Source: Himantopus leucocephalus
Taxonomy: Eukaryota; Chordata; Aves; Charadriiformes; Recurvirostridae
Direction: 5' to 3'
DNA: 64,000 nucleotides
Assembly: GCA_003993805.1 (NCBI GenBank)
Contig: RSEF01000004.1
Location: 22,397,713-22,461,712, forward strand
Below, one piece after another: positions 1-8,848 of the stretch (position 1 is the first letter of the stretch; every line of letters starts with the position of its first letter). Under the pieces are notes generated by a model. It worked only from the letters and a program-made list of their open reading frames with translations. It was not told the origin of the DNA and ran no database searches. The position numbers and the translations under genes are program-made.

Positions 1-669
1 AGCAGCAACTGAGGGAAGAATTACGAAGGACGTTGATTTTAAGTCATAGTCCATTAAATACTTTTATTTATACAGTAGGTAGTCATGAAGGGTCAGTAAA
101 CAATATTCTGAAGTAGCCCATGGCTCTCCAGATGCTTGAATGATTGGGGGAAACGGAGCTAAAAAATGCTTCTGGAAACCAAGGAAATTCATTACAGGTA
201 ATAGCAAAGGCCATCGCTGACTCCCAGAAAACGGCAACTCAGTAGACACCACACATTCAGAAGCCACTGTCACTCGGGAGCGCCCCTCTGCCCACAGACT
301 GGCGCATCCACTAGCTCTCCTTCCACAGAGACTTTGTCACAAACATCTCTCTCCTCTGCCTCTCTGGGGCACACATCGCACCGGGTCGCTGTTGCTGGGC
401 AGCACGGGTGAGCGGGGATGGACGCCAGGGCCACGGGGAGCAGAGCCTGCCAGTTCCTTCCTCCCTGGCTTTCATGGTCACCCTCCTTCACTCATCCCTT
501 GCCCATCCCTTGCCCAAAGAACGAAAGTGAGAACCAGAGCCTCCTCTTTCACCCTCTCCTTCACAGCATACTTCCCAGTGCTGCTGGATGAGATGAAACC
601 TTGGATTACAAGTAACAATTATTTTGCATACTGCTCACTGCTAAATCTGGAAACTGTTTATTTCCTTAA

Positions 670-923
670 TAATTACTTTTAAGTGAGGCACAAAAATATC
701 CCACTTACAGTACGGGAAACATTCCAAAAATGTACATGCTCACGGAGGGAGAATGTCTCCAGCTACAGATGGGCACACACACACACACACGGGGGCACNT
801 AATTACTTTTAAGTGAGGCACAAAAATATCCCACTTACAGTACAGGAAAGATTCCAAAAATGTACATGCTCACAGAGGGAGAATGTCTCCAGCTACAGAT
901 GGGCACACACACACACGGGGGCA
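670..923. repeat. Near-identical direct duplication across one N (799)
   Basis: Positions 670-798 and 800-923 are the same sequence separated by a single N. The copies differ by a few substitutions and by an AC microsatellite of 8 units in the first and 6 in the second. This pattern fits two alleles or overlapping contig ends joined by the assembler better than a true tandem duplication. Confidence 0.85.
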
Positions 924-1127
924 TAGAGAGAAATATCCCCTTGGAAAGCAAGAATATAGGGTACTTGTTGAATAGTAATGATGATTATCTCAGAACCCTA
1001 AAAGCTGACACGGAGTAGGCATCTTGTATTATGCAGTTCGGGATCACAGGATGAGGAACACATGAGATCACTGAATACCTGAATTTACAAATTCCCATTG
1101 TTTCACCACATCAGTCATCATGTTTTG

Positions 1128-1202
1128 TTCACAAAAATCAATATTGGCATCTATTTATACTGCANTTCACAAAAATCAATATTGGCATCTATTTATATTG
1201 CA
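1128..1202. repeat. 37-bp direct duplication across one N (1165)
   Basis: Positions 1128-1164 and 1166-1202 are copies of the same 37 bp with one C/T difference, separated by a lone N. It is the same assembly-join pattern as at 799. Confidence 0.85.
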
Positions 1203-4200
1203 TGAATAAATCCCTCCTTACCCACCACCAGCACCCAACATACCTCGATAGTTTCTAATGATGACTGAAACTTAAATCCTGCCCTCCATCCAATTTGCAG
1301 AGGTTTTTGCTTAGTTTCTTGCTGCGTTCTTTTCTTTACTCCATGAGACTTGGTGGATATGTTTGTTCCTTTTTCATTTAGATACAGAAAAACAGAAACC
1401 GATAAACCGACAGGTAAAGATGCGTAAGTAGCATTTAGCATCCATCTGCAGATACAATGTGGGGAAAGAAAAAGATCTCTGCATTTCCAGACTTACTCTG
1501 CTCCTTGATATTTACTCTCACAGAAGGACGACCGCATGATGTGCACTAGGCAGGAAGGGTAATGACCTGTGCCAAATTTTATGTGCTTATGCTTCATGCC
1601 ATGCTCTGACTTTTATTTTTTCCTGCCAGAAGATAGAGAAAGTGGTGGCTTTAGGACCACGCAGGAGCCGAGACCTGCTCTGGTGTATGTACCAGCACAG
1701 GACTAACACAGACTATTTGAAGTTGGTTAAGGCCAGTATCAGGCAAGTATTTAGTTCACACTTGCTCTGCAGCGCTCTGGGAGCATCCCCATGGGAAACA
1801 GGTATGGGATAATTAAGGGCTCTTAAGCCAGCAGACAAGGATATTGCAAGGATAACAATTTCAAACTGAAGGCAGCCAGATGCAGAGTTGTAGAGAAAGC
1901 ACAATTTTTTTACCTGTGGGAGATAAAAGCTACTGGAACAATTTACCAAGCATTATGGCAGATTTTCATCATAGGCAATTGCTAAAATACGTCTGGAGAT
2001 GTTATTCTTTTTTCAGGTTTTTGTTTTTCTTTTTCCTAGGAAATACGATCTAGTTTAAAGAGGAATTAATTCCAATTTAGCTGATGGCCTGGGTTATGCA
2101 AGATCCAAAAGCCACAACGGTTCCATTAAGCCTTATAATCTATGTTTAGAACAAGTTTATGAATGTACTCAGTCTTCATAACCTGGCTCCAAAAAGGAGG
2201 ATAAGGGAACACAGCAAAGTATTTGGGAAAAAAAAAGAAACCTTCACAACGCTTGCAAACCGGGCGTAACACTGAGTTTTCCCAAACCCTCATAGGCTGC
2301 TGTACCAACCTGCCTCCCGGCCTTCTGCTCCTGGAGGCTCCCGGATAGTCACAGCCTGACACATGGTCCCGCATTCAACATGCAAAATAAAAAGGCGGTA
2401 AAACAGGTGGGGGGAAAAAAAAGCTGTTCTTTTATACTCTGTGTTTTTAATTGAAGGGATTATAAAACACTTCGGGCATGCTGAGAAATCATGACTTTGT
2501 TCCTAAATAAAAAGCTGTAGCTACTTTTTTTTTTAAATCCTTGTTCCTCCTCCTACAACAGTGGTTATTATATGCATGCATTTGCAGTGTAATAGAATCA
2601 GTATCATCTCTGTGTCGTATTACTGTTGCAATCCCCTAACATGCTGTTCCTTCCATCCCACATGAATCTGGTAATTACTGCTGAGGCATGCCATGCGTAC
2701 ACTTTCCCTTCCCAGGCAGCATCAGCACTCACCACAAACACATTTCCTACGTACGAGTAAACACAGGCAGTGGGACAGTATATGCTGCCCCATGAGCCAA
2801 TTCCGGGACACGATCCTTGCTCGCCAGCAACCGAACGCATCACTGAAACTCATGGACATGAGACAAATGTATGCTGTGAGATGACAGAGAAGTGCACTGG
2901 ACTTACTTCAGCTGTTGCTGTGTGGGAGCGAGCCCTGTGAGCGCTGGCAACGCCGTGCAGGGCTGCTCAGGTGAGCCACGCTGAAGGTAGGTGACAGGAG
3001 CGTGTGCCTCTCCGGGTGCGTCAGCGCGGGCAGGTGTGTGTATGGATATGCTCCCTTCAGAAAAGCAAAACAAAAAATCAACCTTTTACCTACTTTTACC
3101 TTTGCTTTTTAGGTTCATGTCCCCAGACTGTGTTAGAAAGATCTGAAAATAAGATTTGCTGTGTTCTGTAAATAGTCCAGTTTTGCTCCCCAAACACCAT
3201 ATTCTAATGTTTAAAGCGGAAAACGAGCAAAAAATCTGGCAGAAAAATAATCTGGCTGCTGGTGTATTAGTGTTGTAAAGCCCCAGATCTGCTACACGCA
3301 TCTTTCCTGATCTTAGCAATTTTTGCTCCTGAATTCAGCTGGTTAAAGAGACTTAGAAATGGAGCCGTTCTGAGCGCACGTCAGAATCCCAGTCTTGCTG
3401 AAAGTCACGCAGCACCTAAAGCACGCTCCAGTGCGGGATGCTCCTGCTTTTTCCGAACCCTCTCCAAATTTTAGGTAGGGAAGTTGCCAAATGCAAACTC
3501 CAGCGCTATTCCTGCCCAGCAGCACTGCAAAGGCATCCGCGCCGGCTGCTGTAGCGTGCTACCTTTTCCGATCTCAAGCCCCCCATAAGAACAGACAATA
3601 AATTTCTGCTGCTCCTACAATGGGGGCTCTGGTACTTAATGGCTAAAGAAGTAACACAAAATGACAGTACCACTTTTGCCAAGTCCGGCACTCTTTTGGC
3701 AGCAAACCTCTACGTTCTGAAGAGTAAGCAAAGTGCGTAAAGTTCCTTATAAAAATCTGGTGATAACGCACCCTGCCACTTTAGCACTTTAAAAATTGTT
3801 AAGTGCCTTTTTTTTTTTTTCTCCCCCACTGCAAACCCAAAGTTTTTACCTTCCAGACAGAGATCACGAGCAGCGAGCCTTTCCCAGCAAACGCATCCGT
3901 GCCCAGCGCACGGTGCTTAAGCGAAGTGACAGTAACCCACATCCAACACCTCGCTCTTTCTAAGCGCAGCCAATTGCTACACCACAACCCCGCGATGTGG
4001 CCGTGGGACTGTGGTCTGGCCACGGCAGATGTGGTCTCCCTCGGGTGAGCAGGGATTGGGGCAGAGGGCTGCCCTTACCTGCCCTGGGGGAAGGGCTCAA
4101 CTTCCCCGAACGCGTAGAAAACGCCACACGGCGCTGGAGAGAGCGCGGCGCGACGGTTTGGGGGAAGGAGTTGCTGCAGCCGGAATGGGGGAAGGATGTT

Positions 4201-4246
4201 GATGCCAGATCCGGGGTTTGCAGCACCCCTGCTCCGAGAGACAGAT

Positions 4247-4334
4247 TGTGCGTGTGCGGTGCGTGTGTGTGTGTAGGGGGGTGCGTGTGTGTGGTGTGCG
4301 TGTGTGTATGTGTGTGTGTGGTGTGTGCGCGCGC
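4247..4334. repeat. Interrupted GT/GC dinucleotide microsatellite
   Basis: A run of about 88 bp is dominated by alternating GT, broken by short G runs and ending in GCGCGC. Alternating purine-pyrimidine tracts of this type can adopt Z-DNA (established knowledge). It lies just upstream of the core CpG island, so length polymorphism could matter for the promoter (inference). Confidence 0.9.
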
Positions 4335-4564
4335 TTGCCGGCTGCCTTCTGCCGAAGAAGCCGCTTGACTTGCTCTCGGTTTTGAGGGCGCGGATTTAGG
4401 GACTCGGAGCCAAAAATCCTCCGGAGCCAGGTAAATCCGCTTGTTACCTTATTCCACTCCCCGGCTCCGAGTCCCCGCGCTGTCCTGGCGCGGCTGCAGG
4501 TGCTGCGGGAGCGCCCCGGCGGTGAGCAGCCCAGGCGGCAGCGGAGCCGGCAGCCAGAGCCACC

Positions 4565-4628
4565 GGGGGGGGGGGACACGGGGACAAGGGAGGGGGGAAN
4601 GGAAAAAACCCCCCCCCCCCCCCCCCCC
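4565..4628 (+). other. G-quadruplex motif followed by a C20 run
   Basis: Four G runs of 11, 4, 3 and 6 bases at 4565-4597 are separated by loops of 4, 4 and 1 nt, satisfying the usual G3+N1-7 rule. A run of 20 C follows at 4609-4628. An N at 4600 sits between them. The true homopolymer lengths are uncertain because such sequence is often misassembled. Confidence 0.75.
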
Positions 4629-4638
4629 GCCCCCGGCG

Positions 4639-4646
4639 TGACGTCA
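4639..4646 (+). promoter_or_regulatory. Consensus cAMP response element (TGACGTCA)
   Basis: A perfect palindromic TGACGTCA lies in the CpG island about 820 bp upstream of the SLITRK2 start codon. CREB/ATF proteins bind this site, and CpG-island CREs near the transcription start are often functional. Activity-linked transcription would suit a synaptic gene, but occupancy is inferred. Confidence 0.6.
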
Positions 4647-4782
4647 GCGCGGCTCCGTGCGGGGCAGCCGGCAAAAGCCCCGCGCCGCGCCGCGCCCCGC
4701 GCAGAGCCGCCCGCGCTCCCCCAGCGGCGCCGCCGCCGCTCCTCGCCCCCCGCCCGGCCCAACTTCCCGCCGAGCCGCGGCC

Positions 4783-4802
4783 GGGACGGGACGGGACGGG
4801 AC
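4783..4802 (+). repeat. (GGGAC)4 tandem repeat, G-quadruplex capable
   Basis: Four perfect GGGAC units give four G triplets with 2-nt loops, a canonical parallel G-quadruplex motif. It lies in the probable first exon or core promoter, just upstream of the first 5'-UTR ATG at 4845. If transcribed it would form an RNA quadruplex in the leader. Confidence 0.75.
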
Positions 4803-4844
4803 GGCGGCGCCTCGCCGGGCTCCTCTTGAGGCGTGAGGCGGGCG

Positions 4845-5464
4845 ATGCCTCTCGCCGCCGGGCGCCTGGCTCCCGGGGCGCGGCGGCGGCGGCGCTCGGC
4901 GGCGGCCCCTGCCCCTGCTGCCCCCTCGGGCGCCCCGAGAGCAGGTACGAGCCGCGGAGCGCGGGGGGGTGGGGAACGGGGAGGGCGGTTCGGAGGAGCC
5001 CTGCTGCCGGGAGCGGGGGCGGAGGGGGTTGCGATCATTTATTCTTCCCCCACCCGGTTTTAAAGGCTGACGGGGAGCGGGGGCTGCCCCGGGACGGGCA
5101 GCGCCGCGGCTGGANGGGGGGGGAGTCGCTGTGCCGGCGGGCGCCGGGGGCTCGGGCGGGGGGCAGCGCCGGGGGGCAGCGCCGGGGGCCCCCGCTGTGG
5201 GAGAGCTCCCCGACGGGGCTTCCCCCTACGGCAGCTCCGCACCGCGGGCGCTTTCCGAGAGGAAAAGGAGGGGCGGAGGAGAGGGGGGGATTTCGGAGGA
5301 GATGTGAAGTGGCTGCCGTGCCGCCCCCCAGCCTCGCCGCCCGCTTTGCCCTCCCCTCGCAGCCTCCGCTCCTGGCCGTTTTCACTGGGGATTTCTTCTT
5401 TCTCTCCTTACCTGTCTCAAAAGGTTTGACTGTAGGTACTGAAGCGGGGATCGACGGCGCATAA
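4845..5464 (+). other. Candidate spliced upstream ORF in the SLITRK2 leader
   Basis: An ATG at 4845 with G at -3 opens a frame of 33 codons up to a possible splice donor after 4944. Joining to an acceptor after 5423 or after 5435 (12 nt apart, so the same phase) continues the frame to TAA at 5462-5464. That stop is 2 nt before the SLITRK2 ATG. The uORF would be 46 or 42 codons. The predicted peptide is Arg/Ala/Pro-rich, which CpG-island sequence gives by default, so a regulatory role is more likely than a functional peptide. It depends on unverified splicing and start site. Confidence 0.35.
4945..5423 (+). other. SLITRK2: Candidate 5'-UTR intron of SLITRK2
   Basis: A donor-like CAG|GTACGA has its intron side at 4945. 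A pyrimidine-rich tract of T and C from about 5393 leads to AG at 5422-5423, with a second AG at 5434-5435. SLITRK genes commonly have non-coding 5' exons and a single coding exon (established knowledge), so an intron of about 480 bp ending just before the start codon is plausible. The lone N at 5115 lies inside it. RNA evidence is needed. Confidence 0.4.
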
Positions 5465-5466
5465 AG

Positions 5467-8040
5467 ATGCTGAAGGGTGTTTGGTTGCTCAGTTTGTTAA
5501 CAGTGGCTGGGATCTCGCCGACAGAGAGTCGCAAACCTGCCAAAGACATTTGCAGCAAGAGCCGCTGCCCTTGTGAGGAGAAGGAGAACGTGCTGAACAT
5601 TAATTGTGAAAATAAAGGATTTACAACCGTCAGCCTCCTCCTGCCGCCACCCTCCAAGATCTACCAGCTATTCCTCAACGGGAACGCGCTGACCCGCCTG
5701 TTCCCCAATGAGTTCGTCAACTACTCCAACGCCGTGACCCTCCACTTGGGCAACAACGACATGCAGGAGATCCGCACAGGGGCCTTCAGCGGCCTCCGGA
5801 CCCTCAAGAGGCTGCACCTCAATAACAACAAGCTGGAAGTGCTGAAGGAGGACACGTTCCTGGGCTTGGAGAGTCTGGAGTACCTGCAAGCCGATTACAA
5901 TTACATCAGTGCCATTGAGGCGGGGGCCTTCAGCAAGCTAAACAAGCTCAAGGTGCTGATTCTCAATGATAACCTCCTGCTGTCCCTGCCCAGCAATGTC
6001 TTCCGCTTCGTGCTCCTCACTCACCTGGACCTGCGGGGGAACCGGCTGAAGATGATGCCTTTTGCTGGTGTGCTGGAGCATATTGGAGGCATCATGGAAA
6101 TCCAGCTGGAGGAAAACCCTTGGAACTGCACCTGCGACTTGCTGCCGCTCAAGGCCTGGCTAGACACCATCACCGTGTTCGTGGGTGAGATAGTCTGCGA
6201 AACCCCCTTCAGGCTTCATGGGAAAGATGTGACCCAGCTCACCAGGCAAGATCTCTGCCCTAGGAAAAGCTCCAGTGAGTCAAACCAGAGGGAAAAACAC
6301 CCTGTCCTCTCAGACCCACACATCTCGAGGCTATCGCCCACAGCCAACTCTGCCATCAATCCTACCAGAGCCCCAAAAGCCAGCCGGCCACCCAAAACCA
6401 GAAACCGCCCCACACCCCGTGTCACAGTGTCGAAAGACAGACAAATATTCGGACCTATCATGGTTTACCAGACAAAGTCTCCTGTGCCCATCACCTGCCC
6501 AGCTGGCTGCATCTGTACTTCACAGAGCTCAGACAACGGCTTAAATGTGAACTGCCAAGAGAAAAAGATAAGTAACATCTCCGATCTCCTGCCTAGGCCG
6601 AGCAGTCCAAAGAAACTTTACCTTACCAGTAACTATCTGCAAGTCATTTATAGAACCGATCTCGTAGAGTACAGCTCTCTGGATTTGTTACATCTAGGAA
6701 ATAACAGAATCGCGGTGATACAAGAAGGTGCCTTTACAAACCTCACAAGTTTACGTAGACTTTATCTTAATGGCAACTACCTTGAGATTCTGTACCCATC
6801 GATGTTTGACGGGCTGCACAGCCTGCAATATCTCTACCTAGAGTACAATGTCATTAAGGAGATCCTGCCACGCACCTTTGATGCCCTGAGTAACCTTCAT
6901 CTGTTATTTCTCAATAACAACCTGCTCAGATCCTTGCCTGACAACGTCTTTGGCGGCACTTCCCTCACCAGACTCAACCTTAGAAACAACCATTTCTCAC
7001 ACCTGCCTGTGAGAGGAGTCTTGGACCAGCTCTCGGCTCTAATTCAGATAGACCTCCAGGAGAACCCTTGGGACTGCACGTGTGACATCCTGGGGCTGAG
7101 GAACTGGATAGAGCAAGTCACTAACCAGAACAACCAGCACTCAAATCCCCCCGTAGTTATCAATGAAGTCATATGCGAGTCTCCCACCAAGCACTCTGGA
7201 GAGCATCTGAAATTCCTGAGCAAAGAAGCCATCTGCCCAGAGAACCCCAACTTGTCAGATTCTTCTCTCCTCTCCATGAATCAGAACACAGATACACCCC
7301 ATCTCCTTGGTGTCACGCCCAGCTCCTACCCAGAAATACACACTGAAGTTCCGCTCTCTGTCTTAATTTTAGGCTTGCTGGTTGTGTTTATTTTGTCAGT
7401 CTGTTTTGGGGCAGGCTTATTTGTCTTTGTCCTTAAGCGCCGGAAGGGGGTGCAAAGCATGCCCAGCAGCGCAAACAACTTAGATATAAGTTCATTTCAG
7501 CTCCAGTACGGGTCTTACAACACCGAGACCCATGATAAAACTGAAGGACATGTTTATAACTACATTCCCCCTCCTGTCGGACAGATGTGCCAAAACCCAA
7601 TCTACATGCAAAAGGAAGGGGATCCAGTTGCCTATTACAGGAATCTCCATGAGTTTAGCTATAGCAATCTTGACCACAAAAAGGAAGACCCCACCAGTCT
7701 TGCATTTACAATCAGTGCGGCAGAATTACTGGAAAAGCAATCCTCGCCGAGGGAACCAGAGCTTCTGTATCAAAATATTGCAGAAAGGGTCAAGGAACTC
7801 CCCGCCGGAGGATTAGTTCATTATAACTTTTGCACCTTACCCAAAAGGCAGTTTGCCCCTTCATACGAATCAAGACGCCAAAACCAGGACAGGATAAATA
7901 AAACTGTTTTATATGGAACTCCCAGGAAATATTTTGCAGAACAGTCTAAACCCGAGCATCCTTTACTCCAAGGAAAGCTACAAACAGAACCAGACTACCT
8001 CGAAGTTCTGGAAAAACAAACTGCAATCAGTCAGCTGTGA
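5467..8040 (+). CDS. SLITRK2: SLIT and NTRK-like protein 2, synaptic adhesion receptor
   Basis: The 857-residue ORF lies in one exon. It encodes a type I membrane protein of the postsynaptic membrane that promotes excitatory synapse formation by binding presynaptic LAR-type receptor phosphatases such as PTPRS/PTPRD (family knowledge). Features are a signal peptide at about 1-21 and a first LRR domain with an N-cap (Cys29, 34, 36, 47), repeats and a C-cap at 217-264. A Pro/Arg/Thr linker spans about 265-340. The second LRR domain has an N-cap (Cys344, 348, 350, 363) and C-cap (533-590). The transmembrane helix is at about 630-656, followed by KRRK. The cytoplasmic tail is tyrosine-rich and has a Trk-like tyrosine motif at 844 near the C-terminus. 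Paralogue assignment rests on near-identity to remembered mammalian SLITRK2 in the LRRs, membrane segment and tail. Human is 845 aa as I recall; part of the excess is an Asn-rich insertion at about 550-557. The ATG has A at -3. The frame is intact. Confidence 0.97.
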   Translation: MLKGVWLLSLLTVAGISPTESRKPAKDICSKSRCPCEEKENVLNINCENKGFTTVSLLLPPPSKIYQLFLNGNALTRLFPNEFVNYSNAVTLHLGNNDMQEIRTGAFSGLRTLKRLHLNNNKLEVLKEDTFLGLESLEYLQADYNYISAIEAGAFSKLNKLKVLILNDNLLLSLPSNVFRFVLLTHLDLRGNRLKMMPFAGVLEHIGGIMEIQLEENPWNCTCDLLPLKAWLDTITVFVGEIVCETPFRLHGKDVTQLTRQDLCPRKSSSESNQREKHPVLSDPHISRLSPTANSAINPTRAPKASRPPKTRNRPTPRVTVSKDRQIFGPIMVYQTKSPVPITCPAGCICTSQSSDNGLNVNCQEKKISNISDLLPRPSSPKKLYLTSNYLQVIYRTDLVEYSSLDLLHLGNNRIAVIQEGAFTNLTSLRRLYLNGNYLEILYPSMFDGLHSLQYLYLEYNVIKEILPRTFDALSNLHLLFLNNNLLRSLPDNVFGGTSLTRLNLRNNHFSHLPVRGVLDQLSALIQIDLQENPWDCTCDILGLRNWIEQVTNQNNQHSNPPVVINEVICESPTKHSGEHLKFLSKEAICPENPNLSDSSLLSMNQNTDTPHLLGVTPSSYPEIHTEVPLSVLILGLLVVFILSVCFGAGLFVFVLKRRKGVQSMPSSANNLDISSFQLQYGSYNTETHDKTEGHVYNYIPPPVGQMCQNPIYMQKEGDPVAYYRNLHEFSYSNLDHKKEDPTSLAFTISAAELLEKQSSPREPELLYQNIAERVKELPAGGLVHYNFCTLPKRQFAPSYESRRQNQDRINKTVLYGTPRKYFAEQSKPEHPLLQGKLQTEPDYLEVLEKQTAISQL

Positions 8041-8449
8041 GGGGGGAGGTGGGAAACAAAATTTTTAAATGAGCTCAGCATCACATTTGATGGAGTCCAA
8101 ACTCAGTGCTGATGTCATCTGTCGCATTCCCAAGATTTCCACTTTTTACATTAGAGAGGGAGTGAGAGAGAAATGGAACCCTTACAGCATAGCAGGGATA
8201 TGGTGTTGCTTTTGCGACGTTCCCTTTAAGTTATTTCTATCTCTCTCTCCTACTGACCCTTCTGTAGGAACTGTCACTGCAAATGTATGTTTCTGTAATA
8301 GATCTTGCATAATTCTTTTTAATTTGGAAGGAAATGAGGAAGGGCGTCTTTGGGTTTTCTGTTGTTTTTCTTTTCATTTCAAAGTGGAAACTTAATGTAT
8401 TACGTAGAAGATCTCCAAAGATCTTTTTTCCTGGACTATGACTTTCTTT

Positions 8450-8457
8450 TGTAAATA
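8450..8457 (+). promoter_or_regulatory. Pumilio response element in the 3' UTR
   Basis: TGTAAATA matches the PUM1/PUM2 consensus UGUANAUA exactly. It is about 410 nt after the SLITRK2 stop codon. Pumilio proteins repress or localise neuronal mRNAs; binding here is inferred. Confidence 0.45.
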
Positions 8458-8518
8458 ATAATATACAGTACTGCTGTTTCAATTACCAAGTATAGCCACT
8501 GGGCGTCACTTTTTTGTG

Positions 8519-8540
8519 TTAAAGTGCCTTTGCACTTTAA
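8519..8540 (+). promoter_or_regulatory. Inverted repeat containing a miR-17-family 8mer match
   Basis: TTAAAGTGC (8519-8527) and GCACTTTAA (8532-8540) form a perfect 9-bp stem with a CTTT loop. The right arm contains GCACTTTA (8532-8539), an 8mer target match for the miR-17/20/93/106 seed AAAGUGC. The left arm equals the seed itself, so folding would hide the target site. Confidence 0.5.
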
Positions 8541-8651
8541 GTACATTATTACTTAATTGTTGCTCTTAGCTTTGATAAATTGAACCTATTTTAATGTGTT
8601 GTATTTTTGAAATTAAAAAAAAATTGTAAAATAGATCTATATGTCAGCTGC

Positions 8652-8657
8652 ATTAAA
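8652..8657 (+). terminator. ATTAAA poly(A) signal candidate
   Basis: ATTAAA is the commonest variant poly(A) signal. It lies about 610 nt after the stop, and T-rich sequence follows within 100 nt. Another ATTAAA lies at 8612-8617, in front of a genomic A run. Confidence 0.35.
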
Positions 8658-8842
8658 TCAGAAGGTTTGATTTATAGGAAAGCTGCCCTTCTTTAAATGA
8701 ATCTAGTTCTAGGACCTTACAGACTCAAATGTAAATTATTGGGGTATTTTTTCCCTCTAGGTTTGTTTAGAGTGATTCACTGAGAGGATTTAGCAATGGA
8801 CTAGAGGTTATCAAATGCCTCAGCTGGGAGTAACAGCTCATT

Positions 8843-8848
8843 AATAAA
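8843..8848 (+). terminator. AATAAA poly(A) signal candidate
   Basis: This is the first canonical AATAAA I find after the SLITRK2 stop codon, about 800 nt downstream. The exact cleavage site cannot be decided without transcript data. Confidence 0.45.

Larger units (their letters stand above)
1..3995. other. Upstream intergenic region
   Basis: I see no gene here. Open frames on either strand are at most about 96 codons, with no recognisable domain and no coding character. Composition is mixed and becomes GC-richer towards the SLITRK2 promoter. Two single-N direct duplications are listed separately. Distal promoter or enhancer elements of SLITRK2 could lie here, but the sequence alone does not identify them. 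Confidence 0.7.
3996..5460 (+). promoter_or_regulatory. SLITRK2: CpG-island promoter and 5' UTR region of SLITRK2
   Basis: This stretch, densest from about 4.45 to 5.4 kb, is very GC- and CpG-rich, in sharp contrast to the AT-rich DNA on both sides. No TATA box sits at a plausible distance, as expected for a CpG-island promoter. It contains a consensus CRE, G-quadruplex motifs and GC boxes, and ends directly at the SLITRK2 start codon. The transcription start cannot be fixed from sequence; the most likely area is about 4.64-4.83 kb, between the CRE and the first upstream ATG. Confidence 0.8.
8041..8848 (+). other. SLITRK2: SLITRK2 3' UTR (minimum extent)
   Basis: AT-rich sequence directly follows the TGA. 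It holds a Pumilio element, an inverted repeat with a miR-17-family match, and ATTAAA/AATAAA signals. A 108-codon open frame inside it has no recognisable similarity and is treated as chance. The true 3' end may lie further downstream, since neuronal transcripts often use distal sites. Confidence 0.65.

Noticed and set aside
4097..5038. 313-codon open frame on the minus strand across the CpG island
   Set aside because: It is Arg/Pro/Ala/Gly-rich, as GC-rich sequence without stops predicts. It spans the N at 4600 and has no recognisable domain.
8069..8395. 108-codon open frame after SLITRK2
   Set aside because: It lies in the 3' UTR and has no similarity to any protein I know or protein-like features.
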